Of a stretch of DNA of 64,000 nt, positions 1 to 11,508 are shown piece after piece. Numbering within the stretch: position 1 is the first letter of the stretch; every line of letters starts with the position of its first letter. This DNA is from Spirodela intermedia (Eukaryota; Streptophyta; Magnoliopsida; Alismatales; Araceae): the NCBI GenBank assembly GCA_902729315.2, contig LR746281.1:2416501-2480500 (forward strand), in the 5' to 3' direction. The notes under the pieces are model-generated. The model ran no database searches. It was given only the letters and a program-made list of their open reading frames with translations, and had not been told where the DNA came from. Position numbers and translations under genes: made by a program.

Positions 1-673
1 TATTGAACAATCATTAAGTAGCCTTTAAGCTCGCTGATTTTACATTGAAAAATAGAAAAATGTTTGTTATTTGTAAAACATCAAGAATAGAAATACGTCA
101 AGATTTGATTGTGAAAATCAATAGAAAAAAAGTTAAAAATGATCTTAGCTTAATCTAAGACAAGTTTCAAAGGATTCAAAAGAAGAACAAAGATCATTCA
201 TCAAGTTTTAAATTAGTTCTACTCATTTTAATTGAAATATATATGAAATAGAGATAACTTGTCATAAAATATAAATAAATAATAAAAGTAGATAAGTAAA
301 GGTTGAAAGTAGGAAAATAAATCATTGGCCAAGTTCAATTTGCCTCTTGGGTAACTAGAGACACTAGTGTGGCGGCTTGGTTTTATCCGGATGTGTCACA
401 CCACGTTGAAAGTCTCAAAAATTTTATCCAGAACTATTGTGCTATTGGCCAGAGAGATCCGCCAAAAGGAGGGGTCGGCCATGCTGCCACCGTCATCTAG
501 GGGGAGAAGGGAAGAGTTGACCATTCGTTGGAGGTCTTGAGTGCAGTCAGGGGAGGAAGGAATGAACTTGCCGATTGTTGGAAATGTTAATCTTGCAAGA
601 GGAAAGAACAAATTATCGTATTTGCAAACTACTATCAGGATTTTAAAGATAATCAATAATGTCTCTTTTACAT

Positions 674-693
674 GATAATAAATGATTATTATC
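674..693. repeat. Short perfect inverted repeat
   Basis: GATAATAA at 674-681 is followed by a four-base loop and its exact reverse complement at 686-693. It could form a small hairpin. In sequence this AT-rich it may be chance. Confidence 0.4.
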
Positions 694-2214
694 TTTTTAT
701 TCCTGATAATGATATGTGCAAGAGCTTAAGTTCCTAGTATCATGGCACATTGTGAGCAGTTGGATCAAAATGTGCTTGGTCACGCGGCACGTTGAGCGAT
801 GCAAGATCAACCTACCATGAACTACTGTCGATTAGGAACTTAAGTCCTTAAAACCATGGTGACTCCTAAGCCATCAGATCATCCTTTAAGATTACATGCG
901 TCCTGCGTAGCGTCAGATTCACCAACCGTCGATAGATTACTTTACGCATTTGGTGTCATAGCTGCTCGCCCACCACAAGATCTGACTTAGTTGATGATGT
1001 GGCTCATTGAACACCACTGGATGACATCGGGCTCCAAACAGCTACCTTGAAACAAGTGAAAAACTTTAGTCTCACATCAAAAATATTTTGGCAACTAAAT
1101 AGAATATAAATCAAAGCTACGTTCTAGCAAATATCCCCTCTCCTGAAATAAAATAATGTCCAAGACCATCTTGAGAAAAGGTAAAAAAATGGTCCACCCT
1201 TGTGCACGCACATGTGTATGACGCTCCTTGCTCCACAACTGATTGGCCACCAAGATGTGGTAGGGGAGTGACACACACATCCACAGAGTTGAGTCCTTTG
1301 TCACTCAAGCCCCAGCTCATAGCTCCCCTAGTCTAGGTCTACCCACTCGATTGCAGCACCCTCTAGATCAATTGTCGAGTGCCAGCTTATCATCAAGTAG
1401 AATTTTTTTTATTATTATCTTTTATATTTATATTTTAAAAAATCAAAAATTATATTATGTATTTTAACTTTAGACTTATAAAATTAATAATATATCCTAT
1501 ATTATTTTCCAAGTTAATAAAATAATAAAACTAATTAAAACACAAAAATCTAACTTTAACACTTGGCCTAAGATTATGTAGAATTTTCATACAATTGTAT
1601 GGGTCAATCACTTTAATCAATCTATATTCTCTATTGTTACTATTTTCCTTCAAAAGTTTATTTAGATTTAGTACATTTATCAAAATAAATAGAGACAAGT
1701 TTTGCAACTACATGAAAATTGATATCAAAGTATTTTCTAAAAGCTTAATTAAATATATATTATATAATTATAAGCTAGCTGATGATAAGAATATTTGAAA
1801 AACTTCTTAAAATATGTGAATTATAATAGTAGTCATGTTGTACTTGTGGATAGAAACATTCCTAATCAATAGTTATAGCAAGCTCATATCAAATAAATGT
1901 ATGGAATTAAAATTTTATAAAAAAATTAATGACAAGACTTATGTTAATAATTTATGAGAATAAAAGTTTATATGTTTCACATTCATTGTCATGAATATTT
2001 ATGAGTACCATGTATAGTCACACAAAGATTCAAGCTTGAATTCTTTAAACCAAAGGTTGATGTAGAACGCTATTTAAATAAACTAGATAATTCACAATTA
2101 GTAACTCATATTAATGTAGGGGATTACTCTCAAAAAATAGAAGGGCGAAAGTTTTTTGATCCGTGGCCCAAATTTGGTGGGCCAAGTAATTCAGAAGCTT
2201 GAAGGAGGGGCTAC

Positions 2215-3090
2215 AGAAATGAGATGACCCATAATAAAAGGTGTGAGTAACTTGTCAAAATTGTTAGTTTAACTTTAACAACTATCTTGGTAGGCCTTTT
2301 AAATTTGTTTTCATAACATGTCTTATCGTCTAGGATAGTTACAAGTAATTTGATATTATTTAAAGGCTATCATGTTGTCATTCCAAAGGCATCTTGATTA
2401 GTATGAATTTAATCCCTTTATGATGTCTCTTGAATTGTGGATTCAATGGATACTTTTGATCATAGTAGATTCAATGACGTTTTCTAATTCAAGTAGATTC
2501 AAGGGTCATCTTACCCATCCTTCTAGATTCAAGGATTGCAGAAAATCATGTCTTGTGGATTATAAGTCTGACTTTCATTATTCTTGTATTTGATATTGAT
2601 GCCTTGTAGATTCAAAACCCAGATCATCCATTCCCCTCAACTTTTGATATGCCACATATGACCTCAGAACACAAAATAGAGGTTATAAATAGAAAGATCC
2701 AAAATGAGATTAAGCCCAATCATGTGAATAACACATTAGATTCTCAACCTTAATAACTATTTTTCTATGAATTTATTTTAAATTTATTTTCTTAAATGAT
2801 CTGATTTTCTAAGGACATCACAACTAATTTTGCACCTATTTAAATTCTAGCAGAATAGTTATCATTTCGATAATATCATTTTCGTTCTTTTCTAGAGATC
2901 TCTACATACTTGTGAATTCAAACAACCTTTGTGGATTCATCAATGGACATTTTGTTGATCCTTGTGGATTTAAGGATCCTTCAAAATCAATCCTTGTAGA
3001 TTCACAGTCACGTAAATTCAAGGCCTGATTTCTATTCTTTTTCCACTTCTAATTTCTTGCCTTGTAGTTTCCAGACCTTAGTTGTATTAT
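2215..3090. repeat. Diverged direct duplication with TAGATTCAA-like motifs
   Basis: A block starting near 2215-2265 (GTGAGTAAC, then a run ending AACTAT) is repeated in diverged form starting near 2705-2750 (GTGAATAAC ... AACTAT). Both copies continue with similar text, including ATTTAAA and CTATCAT/TTATCAT segments. They then carry many spaced copies of TTGTGGATTCAA or TTGTAGATTCAA between about 2430 and 3070. The copies lie about 480 bases apart. This could be a pair of old non-autonomous element or LTR fragments; no coding part is visible. Confidence 0.55.
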
Positions 3091-4558
3091 TCTACAGCCT
3101 ATGTTCGGTCAAAAATTATAGCATACACAATTTTGCAATTCGGCTGTGGCTTCAATGATAGAGAAAAATGAAAGAGGTCTTTGAATAAGACCAGACAGTC
3201 AGACCATAGGATGGAAGAGGTCTTTGAATCGATGAAAGATTATAAATACAAATGTTTTAGCAAGCATGTAAGAGAAAAATTATTAAATAAGATTAATAAG
3301 AGAACATCATATACGATTATGAAAATAATAATTTAAATTATTGGGTAGCCTCGTAGGGCAAACAATATGACTAAAAAGATATTCTACCTTTTTTTTCTGT
3401 TTCTCATTCTTCGAATAATTGAAGCCGGCCTTTATTCTTTTGGATGTGTATTATTTTCTAGGCAGAAGCAACATACTGCTCCCAAATGTACATCTCCACA
3501 TCTCCTTATTAGAACCAACTGGCTTTCATTGACTTTATTCTAAACTCTCACTCTAAAATGCAGGGCATTTGGATGATCTTTAGTCAGTAAAGGTTGTTTT
3601 AAGTAAATTAGGGACTAATGTAATTGCATGGCTTTCCACCTCATACCTTTTTCGCTTTCCAATTATCAAAACAGGAGAAATAGCTGATTTGGACAACCAT
3701 GTTCCTCTCCTCCATAACCTCAATATTTCTCCAGATATCAGCAGGTGTCTAGATCTGAAAGTAGAACTTGGTGGGACCAGTGGTTCTGAAAGTAGATCTG
3801 AAAGGTTCGCTTCATACTAGTGGTTTTTAAGAGATTGAATAACAATAATTTGAATAGCCTTCCCTCAACTTGAGGCATCAAAAAACCTTAAATGTCACTT
3901 TGTAACTAAATTTACTACAGCAAGCAAGACATGAAATTAGGGAGGAGAAAGGGTATGAAGTTTCCTATTCATCACAAAGGGGGAGACTAATTCGCAAAGC
4001 AGACAAAAATAATTTCTTACCATTTGGGCAGTAGACCTTGAGAAGTTATAACAAAGACAACAAGCATATAGGCTCTGTGATCTACTCCCAAGAGAACGTG
4101 TCGTCTCCCACTTACTCAACCATGAAATCCACAAGAGTTCCATTTCAAAAATAAAAGGACAAGAGAGAAGTAATCATCTGGCTTTCCAAATATTAAATCT
4201 GTCTCTATTCATTCATGAGAACATAGAGGATTCTTCAAGCTCAATTGGGGAAACTTTGAGAAGAATTTTGCAACGAGGAACTTTTTTCCTTTTCTTCTAA
4301 ATCCGAGCAACAACAAGACATATTTCAATGACAGCATAGAGCACTCAGGAATGTAAATAAGTATCCTCATATTTATGTCTTATAAGATATTTACAGCAAC
4401 AAATACATGAGAGATCATTGGAAATGAAGTCAAATGAACCTTCATCACTAAACATGCACTGGACTTTTCAATTGACTGACATGTACACTACGAACAAATC
4501 CCAGCATTCTGGCGACTAAACAAACCGCGGTCATGTGGAGTCGCCCCCTTCATCACTG

Positions 4559-5209
4559 CTACCAGTTCTCCTTCATAATCTTCGACTTCTCAAGTATGAA
4601 CTTCCCTTCCTTATACTTTTGTGACTCCTCATAAGCTCTTTCATATTTCCAGCCCAATACCTCATGGCAGTTTTGACAGTAGATGTCGGCAACAGTGTGC
4701 AGGCCAGTCATGAGCTGCCTATCCTCTTTTGGCCCCACTTCTACGTTCATGGCATGTGAGAACAAGAAGGCCCGACCCTGTCTCCCCTGAAAACAGTGAA
4801 CAATTATTGGAATTCCAAACTATAATCCACGGGGAATATAAATCTAAGCTGTTCTAGTTAACTGAAATCTTTCTGTCAGGGAACTCTGAGAATCACAGGA
4901 ATCGATAACTTCTGCGCTTAGAATTTCTTACTCATGTTGTTCTTTCAGCAATCTGCCCATGGGAAACAGGCAGAAAGAAAAAGAAACTCTGAATGAGTTA
5001 TGACTTGGGATCTTGAACACATCACAGTTCGACGACCCCATGCAGTTCGGGTCATCTGAATCAAACTACACGAATCATAAAACTTTTATACATATCAATC
5101 AAGCACAGAGATACACCTGAAAGGCCTTGGAGATGACGTCGTCGTGAAGAGCAACCTGGTTCTGGCAGTTGCAGCAGCTATAGATTCGAGGGCCGACAAG
5201 TTCCGCCAT
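4559..5209 (-). CDS. Yippee-like zinc-binding protein
   Basis: Two coding exons, 5117-5209 and 4559-4786, joined in phase 0, give 106 residues, close to the usual Yippee length. The family folds around one zinc ion held by two CxxC pairs. Here they are C12/C15 in an IYSCCNCQ context and C68/C71 in YCQNC. The typical [20 protein letters not shown] and [10 protein letters not shown] blocks are present. The donor (CAG|GTGTAT) and acceptor (TTTTCAG|GGG) are canonical. A strong acceptor at 5248-5250 in the leader suggests a further intron in the 5' UTR, with the UTR exon starting at 5247. Plant Yippee proteins have no firmly established biochemical role; the family is often linked to regulatory or ubiquitin-related complexes. 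Family assignment is secure, specific function is not. Confidence 0.93.
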
Positions 5210-5249
5210 CAGAACTCTCAATTCCGGCTGTTCCGCAAAGGCTAGGGCT

Positions 5250-6584
5250 GGAAAGAAAAGGAAACCCTATCAAATACAAAGCGAGAGATTCAACGGCGCG
5301 TGGTGGCCAAAAGCAAAACGCCAAATTATCTCACCAGGAACCCCAAAAATATACAAAACTGGCGATCGGAATCCGACAGACCTTCGTAAAGAACTAACCA
5401 CTAATGTATGGCCTTCCTTTCTGCCTTCTAACACCTGATAACCGGTCTCCGGTGGGAATTCGGGCGGCGGAAATCAGATTGCAACAAGCAGGGTGAACAA
5501 AATCATGGAGGGGTTTTGAGTGGTCGACAACTATAGGAAAGGGGAAACGCAGAATTCGGCCTCGGAGCCAGGGGAGGACCGTTGAATCAGGGAAGCAGGT
5601 GAGGAAGGAGAAAGCGCGGCGATGGGAATGTCAATCCGCATCCAGAACAGACGCTGGTCGGCTGATTGCGACGCAGTCGTATCTGCAGAGGAAGGACGAA
5701 GAGGAAAACAACACCCCCCCCCTCATTAACTAGCCGCCGAATTCTCCTGAATAATCGAGAACCTCTTATACCTCAAATAATGGTTTTTTTATTTTGATAA
5801 ATAAATAAATATTTCCCTCGATAAAGCCTTATATTTTTTCATTTTATTTGACTATTTTATTTAATGATAATTAATATTTGGAATGCCCATTCATTTTCTA
5901 TCATAGTGAATAAGGACCTAAATGGGCGTTCCTGTGAGCCGGCTTTAGCCCGAAGGCCCAATGGGCTTATTAACAAATAATTAAATTATATTTGGTATCA
6001 AATCGTTAATATAGTGATAGAATAACCGACGAATATCCATCGCAATACTTAATGCCAGCCTGGCGGGGCCATTTACATAACTTTAAAAAACCAGAGGGTA
6101 TATAATGAATCTAAAGAATCGTTTTCAGATAAGTCCACGTGTACGGACATCACCGTTGATTCCTTTTTGTCTCTCTTATCTCATTTGTCGTCGTTTATCG
6201 GATCCAGGATCCCCATTATTGGATCCGGGATTTTAAGCGGCATAACGGTCGTAGCCTTTTCGTCAGCATCAGGACGGTTTCTCGGGGAGACTCGGGGGAT
6301 CGTCGTCCACAGGGACCGTCTCTCCTGCCGTGGTGGCCTCGTCTTCCCCAAGTCGAGAAGGGGACAGAAGCTCTTCCTCTCCTCGGATGGGAGGACTCCT
6401 CTGAAGATGGATTCTTCTCCTCGTCATGGCGCCGTCCGCGAACCCCTACTGCAGCGTGCGTACCCCACTATGCTCCCTATTCCTCAGTTCTTCCCCTCTG
6501 CTGCTTGCTATGGCGGAGGGATTTTTACAGACTTGTGCTGCTGCTGGTTTTGGTGGTTAAAGAGGATGTGAATTAGGGTTTTCC
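5250..6584. other. Divergent promoter region between Yippee-like and OPT genes
   Basis: The left part (to about 5700) is GC-moderate and probably holds the 5' UTR, leader intron and promoter of the minus-strand Yippee-like gene. The middle (about 5750-6100) is AT-rich. The right part carries a TATA candidate at 6099 and the leader of the plus-strand transporter, which contains several upstream ATGs (for example 6388, 6405 and 6426). No independent gene is supported. Confidence 0.5.
6099..6106 (+). promoter_or_regulatory. Candidate TATA box of the OPT gene
   Basis: TATATAAT lies in otherwise mixed sequence about 490 bases before the transporter start codon. A CACGTG G-box is at 6136-6141, just downstream. 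The assignment rests only on motif and position. Confidence 0.4.
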
Positions 6585-9541
6585 ATGGTCGTAGGGTCAC
6601 CGGAGGTTGTGGAGGAAGGCTTTACTTCATCCGCATTTGAGGAGAATTCCCCAATCGAGCAGGTGGCCCTGACGGTGCCGGTCACCGATGACCCCGCCCT
6701 CCCCGTGGTCACCTTCAGGGTGTGGACCCTGGGGACGCTCTCCTGCGCGCTGCTGTCCTTCCTCAACCAGTTCTTCTGGTACCGACGGGAGCCGCTCTCC
6801 ATCTCGGCGATCGCCGCTCAGATCGCCGTGGTGCCGCTGGGCCACCTCATGGCGAGGGTCCTCCCCGACCGCGTCTTCTTCAAGGGGAGGCGATGGGGAG
6901 AATTCACACTGAATCCGGGGCCGTTCAACGTCAAGGAGCACGTCCTCATCACCATCTTCGCCAACTCCGGCGCCGGCAGCGTCTACGCAATCCACATCGT
7001 CTCCGCAATCAGGATCTTCTACCGGAAGAACCTCACCTTCTTCGTCTCCCTGATCGTAGTCTTAACGACGCAGGTGAATCGTTGACGGTCTCAGATCCCC
7101 TTTTTCACTTCAGCCGAAATCGAATAACATTTGCCCTGTTTCTGGGGGGGTTTGAATGCAGGTGTTGGGGTACGGATGGGCGGGAATATTCCGGCGGTAT
7201 CTGGTGGATCCGGCGGCGATGTGGTGGCCGTTCAACCTTGTCCAGGTCTCCCTCTTCAGGTAGGAACGATACATCACACTCCGAACCTCCTCACTGCACA
7301 GTCTTCTCCATCCTCACCCCCCGTTTTACAGAGCTCTCCACGAGAAGGAGGAGAGGCCGAGGGGAGCCGTGACCAGGAACCAGTTCTTCCTGATCGCCTT
7401 CGTCTGCAGCTTCGCCTACTACGTCTTCCCCGGCTATCTCTTCCACATGCTGACCTCCATCTCTTGGCTCTGCTGGGTTTTCCCGAGCTCCGTCATGGCG
7501 CAGCAGGTGGGGTCAGGGCTGCACGGCCTTGGAATCGGCGCCGTCGGCCTGGACTGGTCCACCGTCTCCGCCTACCTCGGCAGCCCTCTCGCCAGCCCCT
7601 GGTTCGCATCGGCGAACGTCGCCGCCGGATTCGTACTCCTCGTATACATCATCACCCCCATTTCTTACTGGAACGACCTGTACAACGCGAAGACCTTCCC
7701 CATCTTCTCCGACGGGCTGTTCACCTCCTCCGGCAAACCCTACAACATCTCCAGCATCATAGATGCCAATTTCCAACTAGACATCGAGGAGTACAGAAAG
7801 AACGGCCCTCTCCGTCTTAGCACCTTCTTCGCCATGAGCTACGGCATCGGCTTTGCATCTCTTTCATCCACTGTCGTCCATGTGGTGCTATTTCATGGAA
7901 GGCAAGTCTCTCAGTCAGATCCAGATTCAAGCAATGGAAGTCAGCTGTTTCCTCTTTCAATTCAAACCCCAAATGAATCTGATAGAAACTCTACAATCAT
8001 GCAGCGAGATATGGGAGAGGAGCAAATCAGTCTTCAGAGACAGAGAAATGGACATCCACACCAGACTGATGAGAAGGTACAAGCAGGTTCCGGAGTGGTG
8101 GTTCATCTGCATCCTGGTGGTAACGGTCGCCCTCACCATCTTCTCCTGCGAATACTACATCGATCAGCTCCAGTTGCCGTGGTGGGGAGTCCTGCTGGCC
8201 TGCTCCGTTGCCATCTTCTTCACCCTCCCCATCGGCATCCTCGCAGCGACGACAAACCAGGTGGGTTACACCCTCCCCCCATCTGTCTGCCCGACTTAGA
8301 AAAACGCCATTAATGCCGTTTTCTTCACTCTGGCAGACTCCAGGACTGAACATCATTACAGAGTACATCATGGGCTACCTGTACCCCGGACGCCCCGTGG
8401 CCAACATGTGCTTCAAGGTGTATGGATTCATCAGCATGAAGCAGGCGCTGAAATTTCTTCAGGACTTCAAGCTCGGGCATTACATGAAGATTCCTCCGAG
8501 GGCCATGTTCATGACCCAGGTCTATTTCTTCTTATTCTTATTCCTCTTCTTCTTCTACTACTACTACTACTACCACATCATTATCATCTTATTCTTCTAC
8601 TACTATTATTATATAGTCGTCATTCTTTTTGCTCTTCTCCTTCTACTATTATTACTGTTTAATCATCATCATCATTTTTTTTGCTCTTCTACTATTATTA
8701 CTAATACTACTATTATTAATAATACTATATCATTATCATCTTCTTGTTCTTCGTCTACTACTATTATTACTATATTATTTTCTTCTTCCACCACTATTAC
8801 TACTATTATTAGCAGTACTATATTATTATCATCATCTTCTTCTATTACTACTAGTAGTATTATTAATACTATATCATCATCTTCTTCTTCTTACTGAGAG
8901 TGCCCATTATGGTTGTGATTGGGCAGGTCGTGGGGACCCTGCTGTCGGTTGCGGCGCACCTGGGGACGGCGTGGTGGCTAATGGAGACCGTCCCCAGCAT
9001 CTGCGACAGGACGGAGCTGCCACCAGACAGCCCCTGGACCTGCCCCGGCGACCACGTCTTCTACGACGCCTCCGTCGTGTGGGGCCTGGTGGGCCCCCGC
9101 CGGATCTTCGGCGACCTCGGCCCTTACTCCGCCATCAACTGGTTCTTCCTCATCGGCGCCGCCGCCCCTCTCCTCGTCTGGCTCGCCCATAAAGCCTTCC
9201 CCGAGCGGCGCTGGATACGCCTCATCATCTCCCCCGTCGTGATCGGCGGCATGGTGGACATGCCGCCGGCGACCGCCGTCAATTACACCACCTGGGTCCT
9301 CGTGGGCTTCCTCTTCGGCTTCGTCATCTACAGGCGCCGCCGCGAGTGGTGGCGCCGCCATAACTACCTTCTCTCCGGCGCGCTGGACGCCGGCTTATCG
9401 TTCATGGCGGTCCTCCTCTACGCCTGCCTGGAGATTAAGGGCACCAAGATCTCCTGGTGGGGGAACCGCCCCGACGGCTGTCCGCTCGCCTCCTGCCCCA
9501 CCGCCAAAGGTATGGTCCACGACCACTGCCCCATTTCATGA
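6585..9541 (+). CDS. Oligopeptide transporter (OPT family, PT clade)
   Basis: Six exons: 6585-7073, 7162-7259, 7332-7901, 8005-8260, 8337-8519 and 8927-9541. They total 2211 bases and give 736 residues, typical for plant OPTs. OPTs are polytopic proton-coupled plasma-membrane carriers of tetra/pentapeptides, glutathione conjugates or metal chelates. Visible signatures are the SPIEQV entry motif (residues 22-27), the NPG motif (110-112) followed by [16 protein letters not shown], and KIPPR (522-526) just before the fifth junction. Many hydrophobic segments run to the C-terminus. Intron 3 needs a GC donor (AG|GCAAGT), which keeps frame and gives FHGSEIWE where relatives have HGR(D/E)IW. Intron 5 is filled with pyrimidine-rich trinucleotide repeats. 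The N-terminus is uncertain: an upstream mini-exon (6405 to about 6453) could replace the first residues. Confidence 0.93.
8523..8896 (+). repeat. TTA/TTC/TAC trinucleotide low-complexity tract in OPT intron 5
   Basis: Nearly the whole intron consists of imperfect TTC, TTA, TAC and ATC triplets. It opens long spurious reading frames of Leu, Tyr, Ile or Ser runs. Flanking exons join correctly across it (8519 to 8927), so it is intronic. Confidence 0.85.
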
Positions 9542-9833
9542 CCAACCTCCTCCTCTTCAGGATTTGTAGATCCACCAACAAGAACAGGAAAAAAAAAAAG
9601 CTCGATTATTCACGATTTTCTTATTTCATTCATTAGTATGTAATCTACTGTGCATTAATGACTATCGTGAATCCAAAGTTGTTTTCTTTAATTATATAAG
9701 AATTGTTCCGGTGCAAAATCCATCAATGGAGAACCAGAGATGCTTCTTCCACCTGACCACGGAGATTGTGGCCGAACTGCTGATCGGAGAAATCAATCCG
9801 GTGGCGGAATGAGATGATGCATTGGAGTGGCCC
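9542..9833. other. Shared 3' flank of convergent OPT and phytocyanin genes
   Basis: This gap separates two convergent stop codons. An A-run at 9590-9599 and AT-rich text to about 9710 are compatible with 3' UTR and polyadenylation zones for both genes. No other feature is seen. Confidence 0.5.
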
Positions 9834-10564
9834 TCAGCCGCAGAGGGAATGGAAGAGAAGCGCGAGCAGCGCCGAGGCGGCGGCCATGGCGATCCCGGAG
9901 GCCGGCGGCGGCGGCGATGACGACGGCGGGGTCGGGCCGAAGACGTTGGGGTACGCGGTGGAAGTGCCGGGGAGCGCCCCCGCGGGGGAGTCCGCCGTCG
10001 CTGACGACGTGCTGTTGCCGCCGCCAATTGAGATGCGAAGCCGCTGGTTCTTCTCACAGCGGCCAACGACGCCGCTGGTGAAGTAGAACTCCCCGGCGGA
10101 CGTGATGTTGAAGAGGGAGTTGCCGTCGTCCATCTTGAGGATGGGGTCCTCGATGCTGCAGCTCTCGAAGGCCAGCGCCGTCACCTGGACGACGGCGTCC
10201 TGGCTCGGCGGGTAGAGGAACACTGGAAGCGGGTCCACAGATCAGATCTACGAAAGGAGTATTCCAGCAAACCTACTAACCCTAACACCAACCCCAACCC
10301 GAATCCGGGGAAGAAGAAGGGGGAGGGGAGGTTACTCAGGGAGTCGCCCATCTGGAAGCTGCGGGTCTGAGACCAGATGGAGTAGACGTCGGGTTTGCTG
10401 GACGGAGGAATCCCCCAGGCGTCGAGATCCCCGACCTTGTGCTGCAAGGCGGCCGCCACATTGCCGCCGTGAGGCGCAAGGAGCACGGCGGCGCAGAGGA
10501 AGAGGAAGCCGGTGATGTGCAGCGGCTGCCGTCGGCGATGGCGTTCGTCGTAAGGCTCCTCCAT
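9834..10564 (-). CDS. Early nodulin-like phytocyanin, GPI-anchored
   Basis: Two exons, 10336-10564 and 9834-10222, give 205 residues; the intron splits a Met codon (GDSL-M-FLYPP). Order: charged N-terminal tail, signal peptide (about 14-39), plastocyanin-like domain (about 40-142), then a Pro/Ser/Thr-rich stretch. A C-terminal hydrophobic tail (about 186-204) follows, typical of a GPI signal. Cys98 and Cys132 can form the family disulfide. The type-1 copper site is missing: where copper phytocyanins have Cys and His near the end of the domain, this protein has Ser126 and Arg131. That places it with the early nodulin-like (ENODL) group, cell-surface proteoglycan-like proteins that do not bind copper. 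The basic 13-residue extension before the signal peptide is unusual. Transcribed divergently from TIM23. Confidence 0.92.
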
Positions 10565-11508
10565 CTTTCTTCACCTCCTCCTGCTCCTCTCTTGATCAGT
10601 TGAAGTCCGCGGTTCTTCCGCTTCTCTCTCTCTCTCGCTCGTTCTCTCTCTGGCTCCCCGGAGAACCGGGAAAACCAGATGAGGAAGATGAGGAGAGAGG
10701 AAGAGGAAGAGAGTGAGGCTGACGGTGAAGAACCGACAGGGCTAAGTGGGCACGGTGGACTCTTCACGTGATTACAGCTGGGTACCTAAGCCATCTCGCA
10801 TGTCACGTGGGAGGCGCTATGTTCACGTGTCAGGACAGCTGGGTTCGGTCACCCTTTTTTACTATACCGGCTAAATAAATTTTATTTATTTCAATATTTT
10901 AAATTTTATTTAAGGACCGGGATCGCCGTCACTCAGACCACAAGTTTCCGTACGTAATATATTTATTTAAAAATTAAAATATAATTTAAATGTTTACAGC
11001 AAGATGGATAGAGAGCCAACGGAATATGTAATTTAATCTCGAAAAATATATGAAATTGATCAACATTTTATTTATGGTCAAATTACGCATAATAAGTATA
11101 CGAGATGAGTCGGTGATGGTCGTGGACCATAATGGACAACTATTCCTTGATATTTGGGCCCAAGACAGAGGTAACGGGCCGGGCTGGACAAGAGTTCGGG
11201 ACCGACCGGCCCACTTACGCCAAGCATAAAATAAATAAATAAATATGAATATTTAATTTGCGGTTCCTTGGACAATCATCCGACCGAATCACGTGCGAAG
11301 TACTACAGAAGGGCCATCACGCACGTGCCTCCCGTGTTGCCCTCTCTTTTCCGCTTCCCCCCTTCCCCTTCTCTCCTCCGCCGTCTTCTTCCCCACCTCT
11401 CCCCCCTTTGGCGGCGGGCTCGAACTCGGGGTCCTCTTCCTCCTCCTCCAGCCCGAAGGGAGAGAGAGAGAGGGACACAGAGAGCGAGAGGAGTTGGGGG
11501 AAGAAGCG
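10565..11508. promoter_or_regulatory. Divergent promoter region with five G-boxes
   Basis: This region lies between the start codons of the phytocyanin gene (-) and TIM23 (+). Perfect CACGTG palindromes occur at 10765-10770, 10804-10809, 10824-10829, 11290-11295 and 11322-11327. The first three are clustered and lie nearer the phytocyanin gene; the last two lie about 180-220 bases before the TIM23 ATG. G-boxes bind bZIP and bHLH factors in plants. The central 10860-11260 part is AT-rich. Confidence 0.6.

Larger units (their letters stand above)
1..4558. other. Gene-poor AT-rich flank
   Basis: No open reading frame here resembles a known family, and those present are short and AT-driven. The stretch from about 330 to 1400 is less AT-rich and may be an old insertion, but I cannot assign it. 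Between about 2200 and 3090 there is a diverged direct duplication, listed separately. The part from about 3950 to 4558 probably includes the 3' flank of the minus-strand Yippee-like gene. Confidence 0.5.

Noticed and set aside
2430-3070. Spaced short repeats suggesting a CRISPR-like array
   Set aside because: The repeats are 10-12 bases, imperfect and irregularly spaced, and this is a plant nuclear genome.
6627-7820. Several frames of 120-230 codons overlapping the OPT exons
   Set aside because: They are Arg/Pro/His-rich shadows crossing predicted introns; the OPT frame explains the region.
8208-9192. Two frames of about 190-230 codons with long Leu, Tyr, Ser and Ile runs
   Set aside because: They come from trinucleotide repeats of OPT intron 5 plus off-frame exon sequence.
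11293-11508. N-terminal extension of the TIM23 frame by 72 codons
   Set aside because: The extension is Pro/Ser/Glu-rich from a CT/GA leader and does not match TIM23 proteins, which begin at the ATG at 11509.
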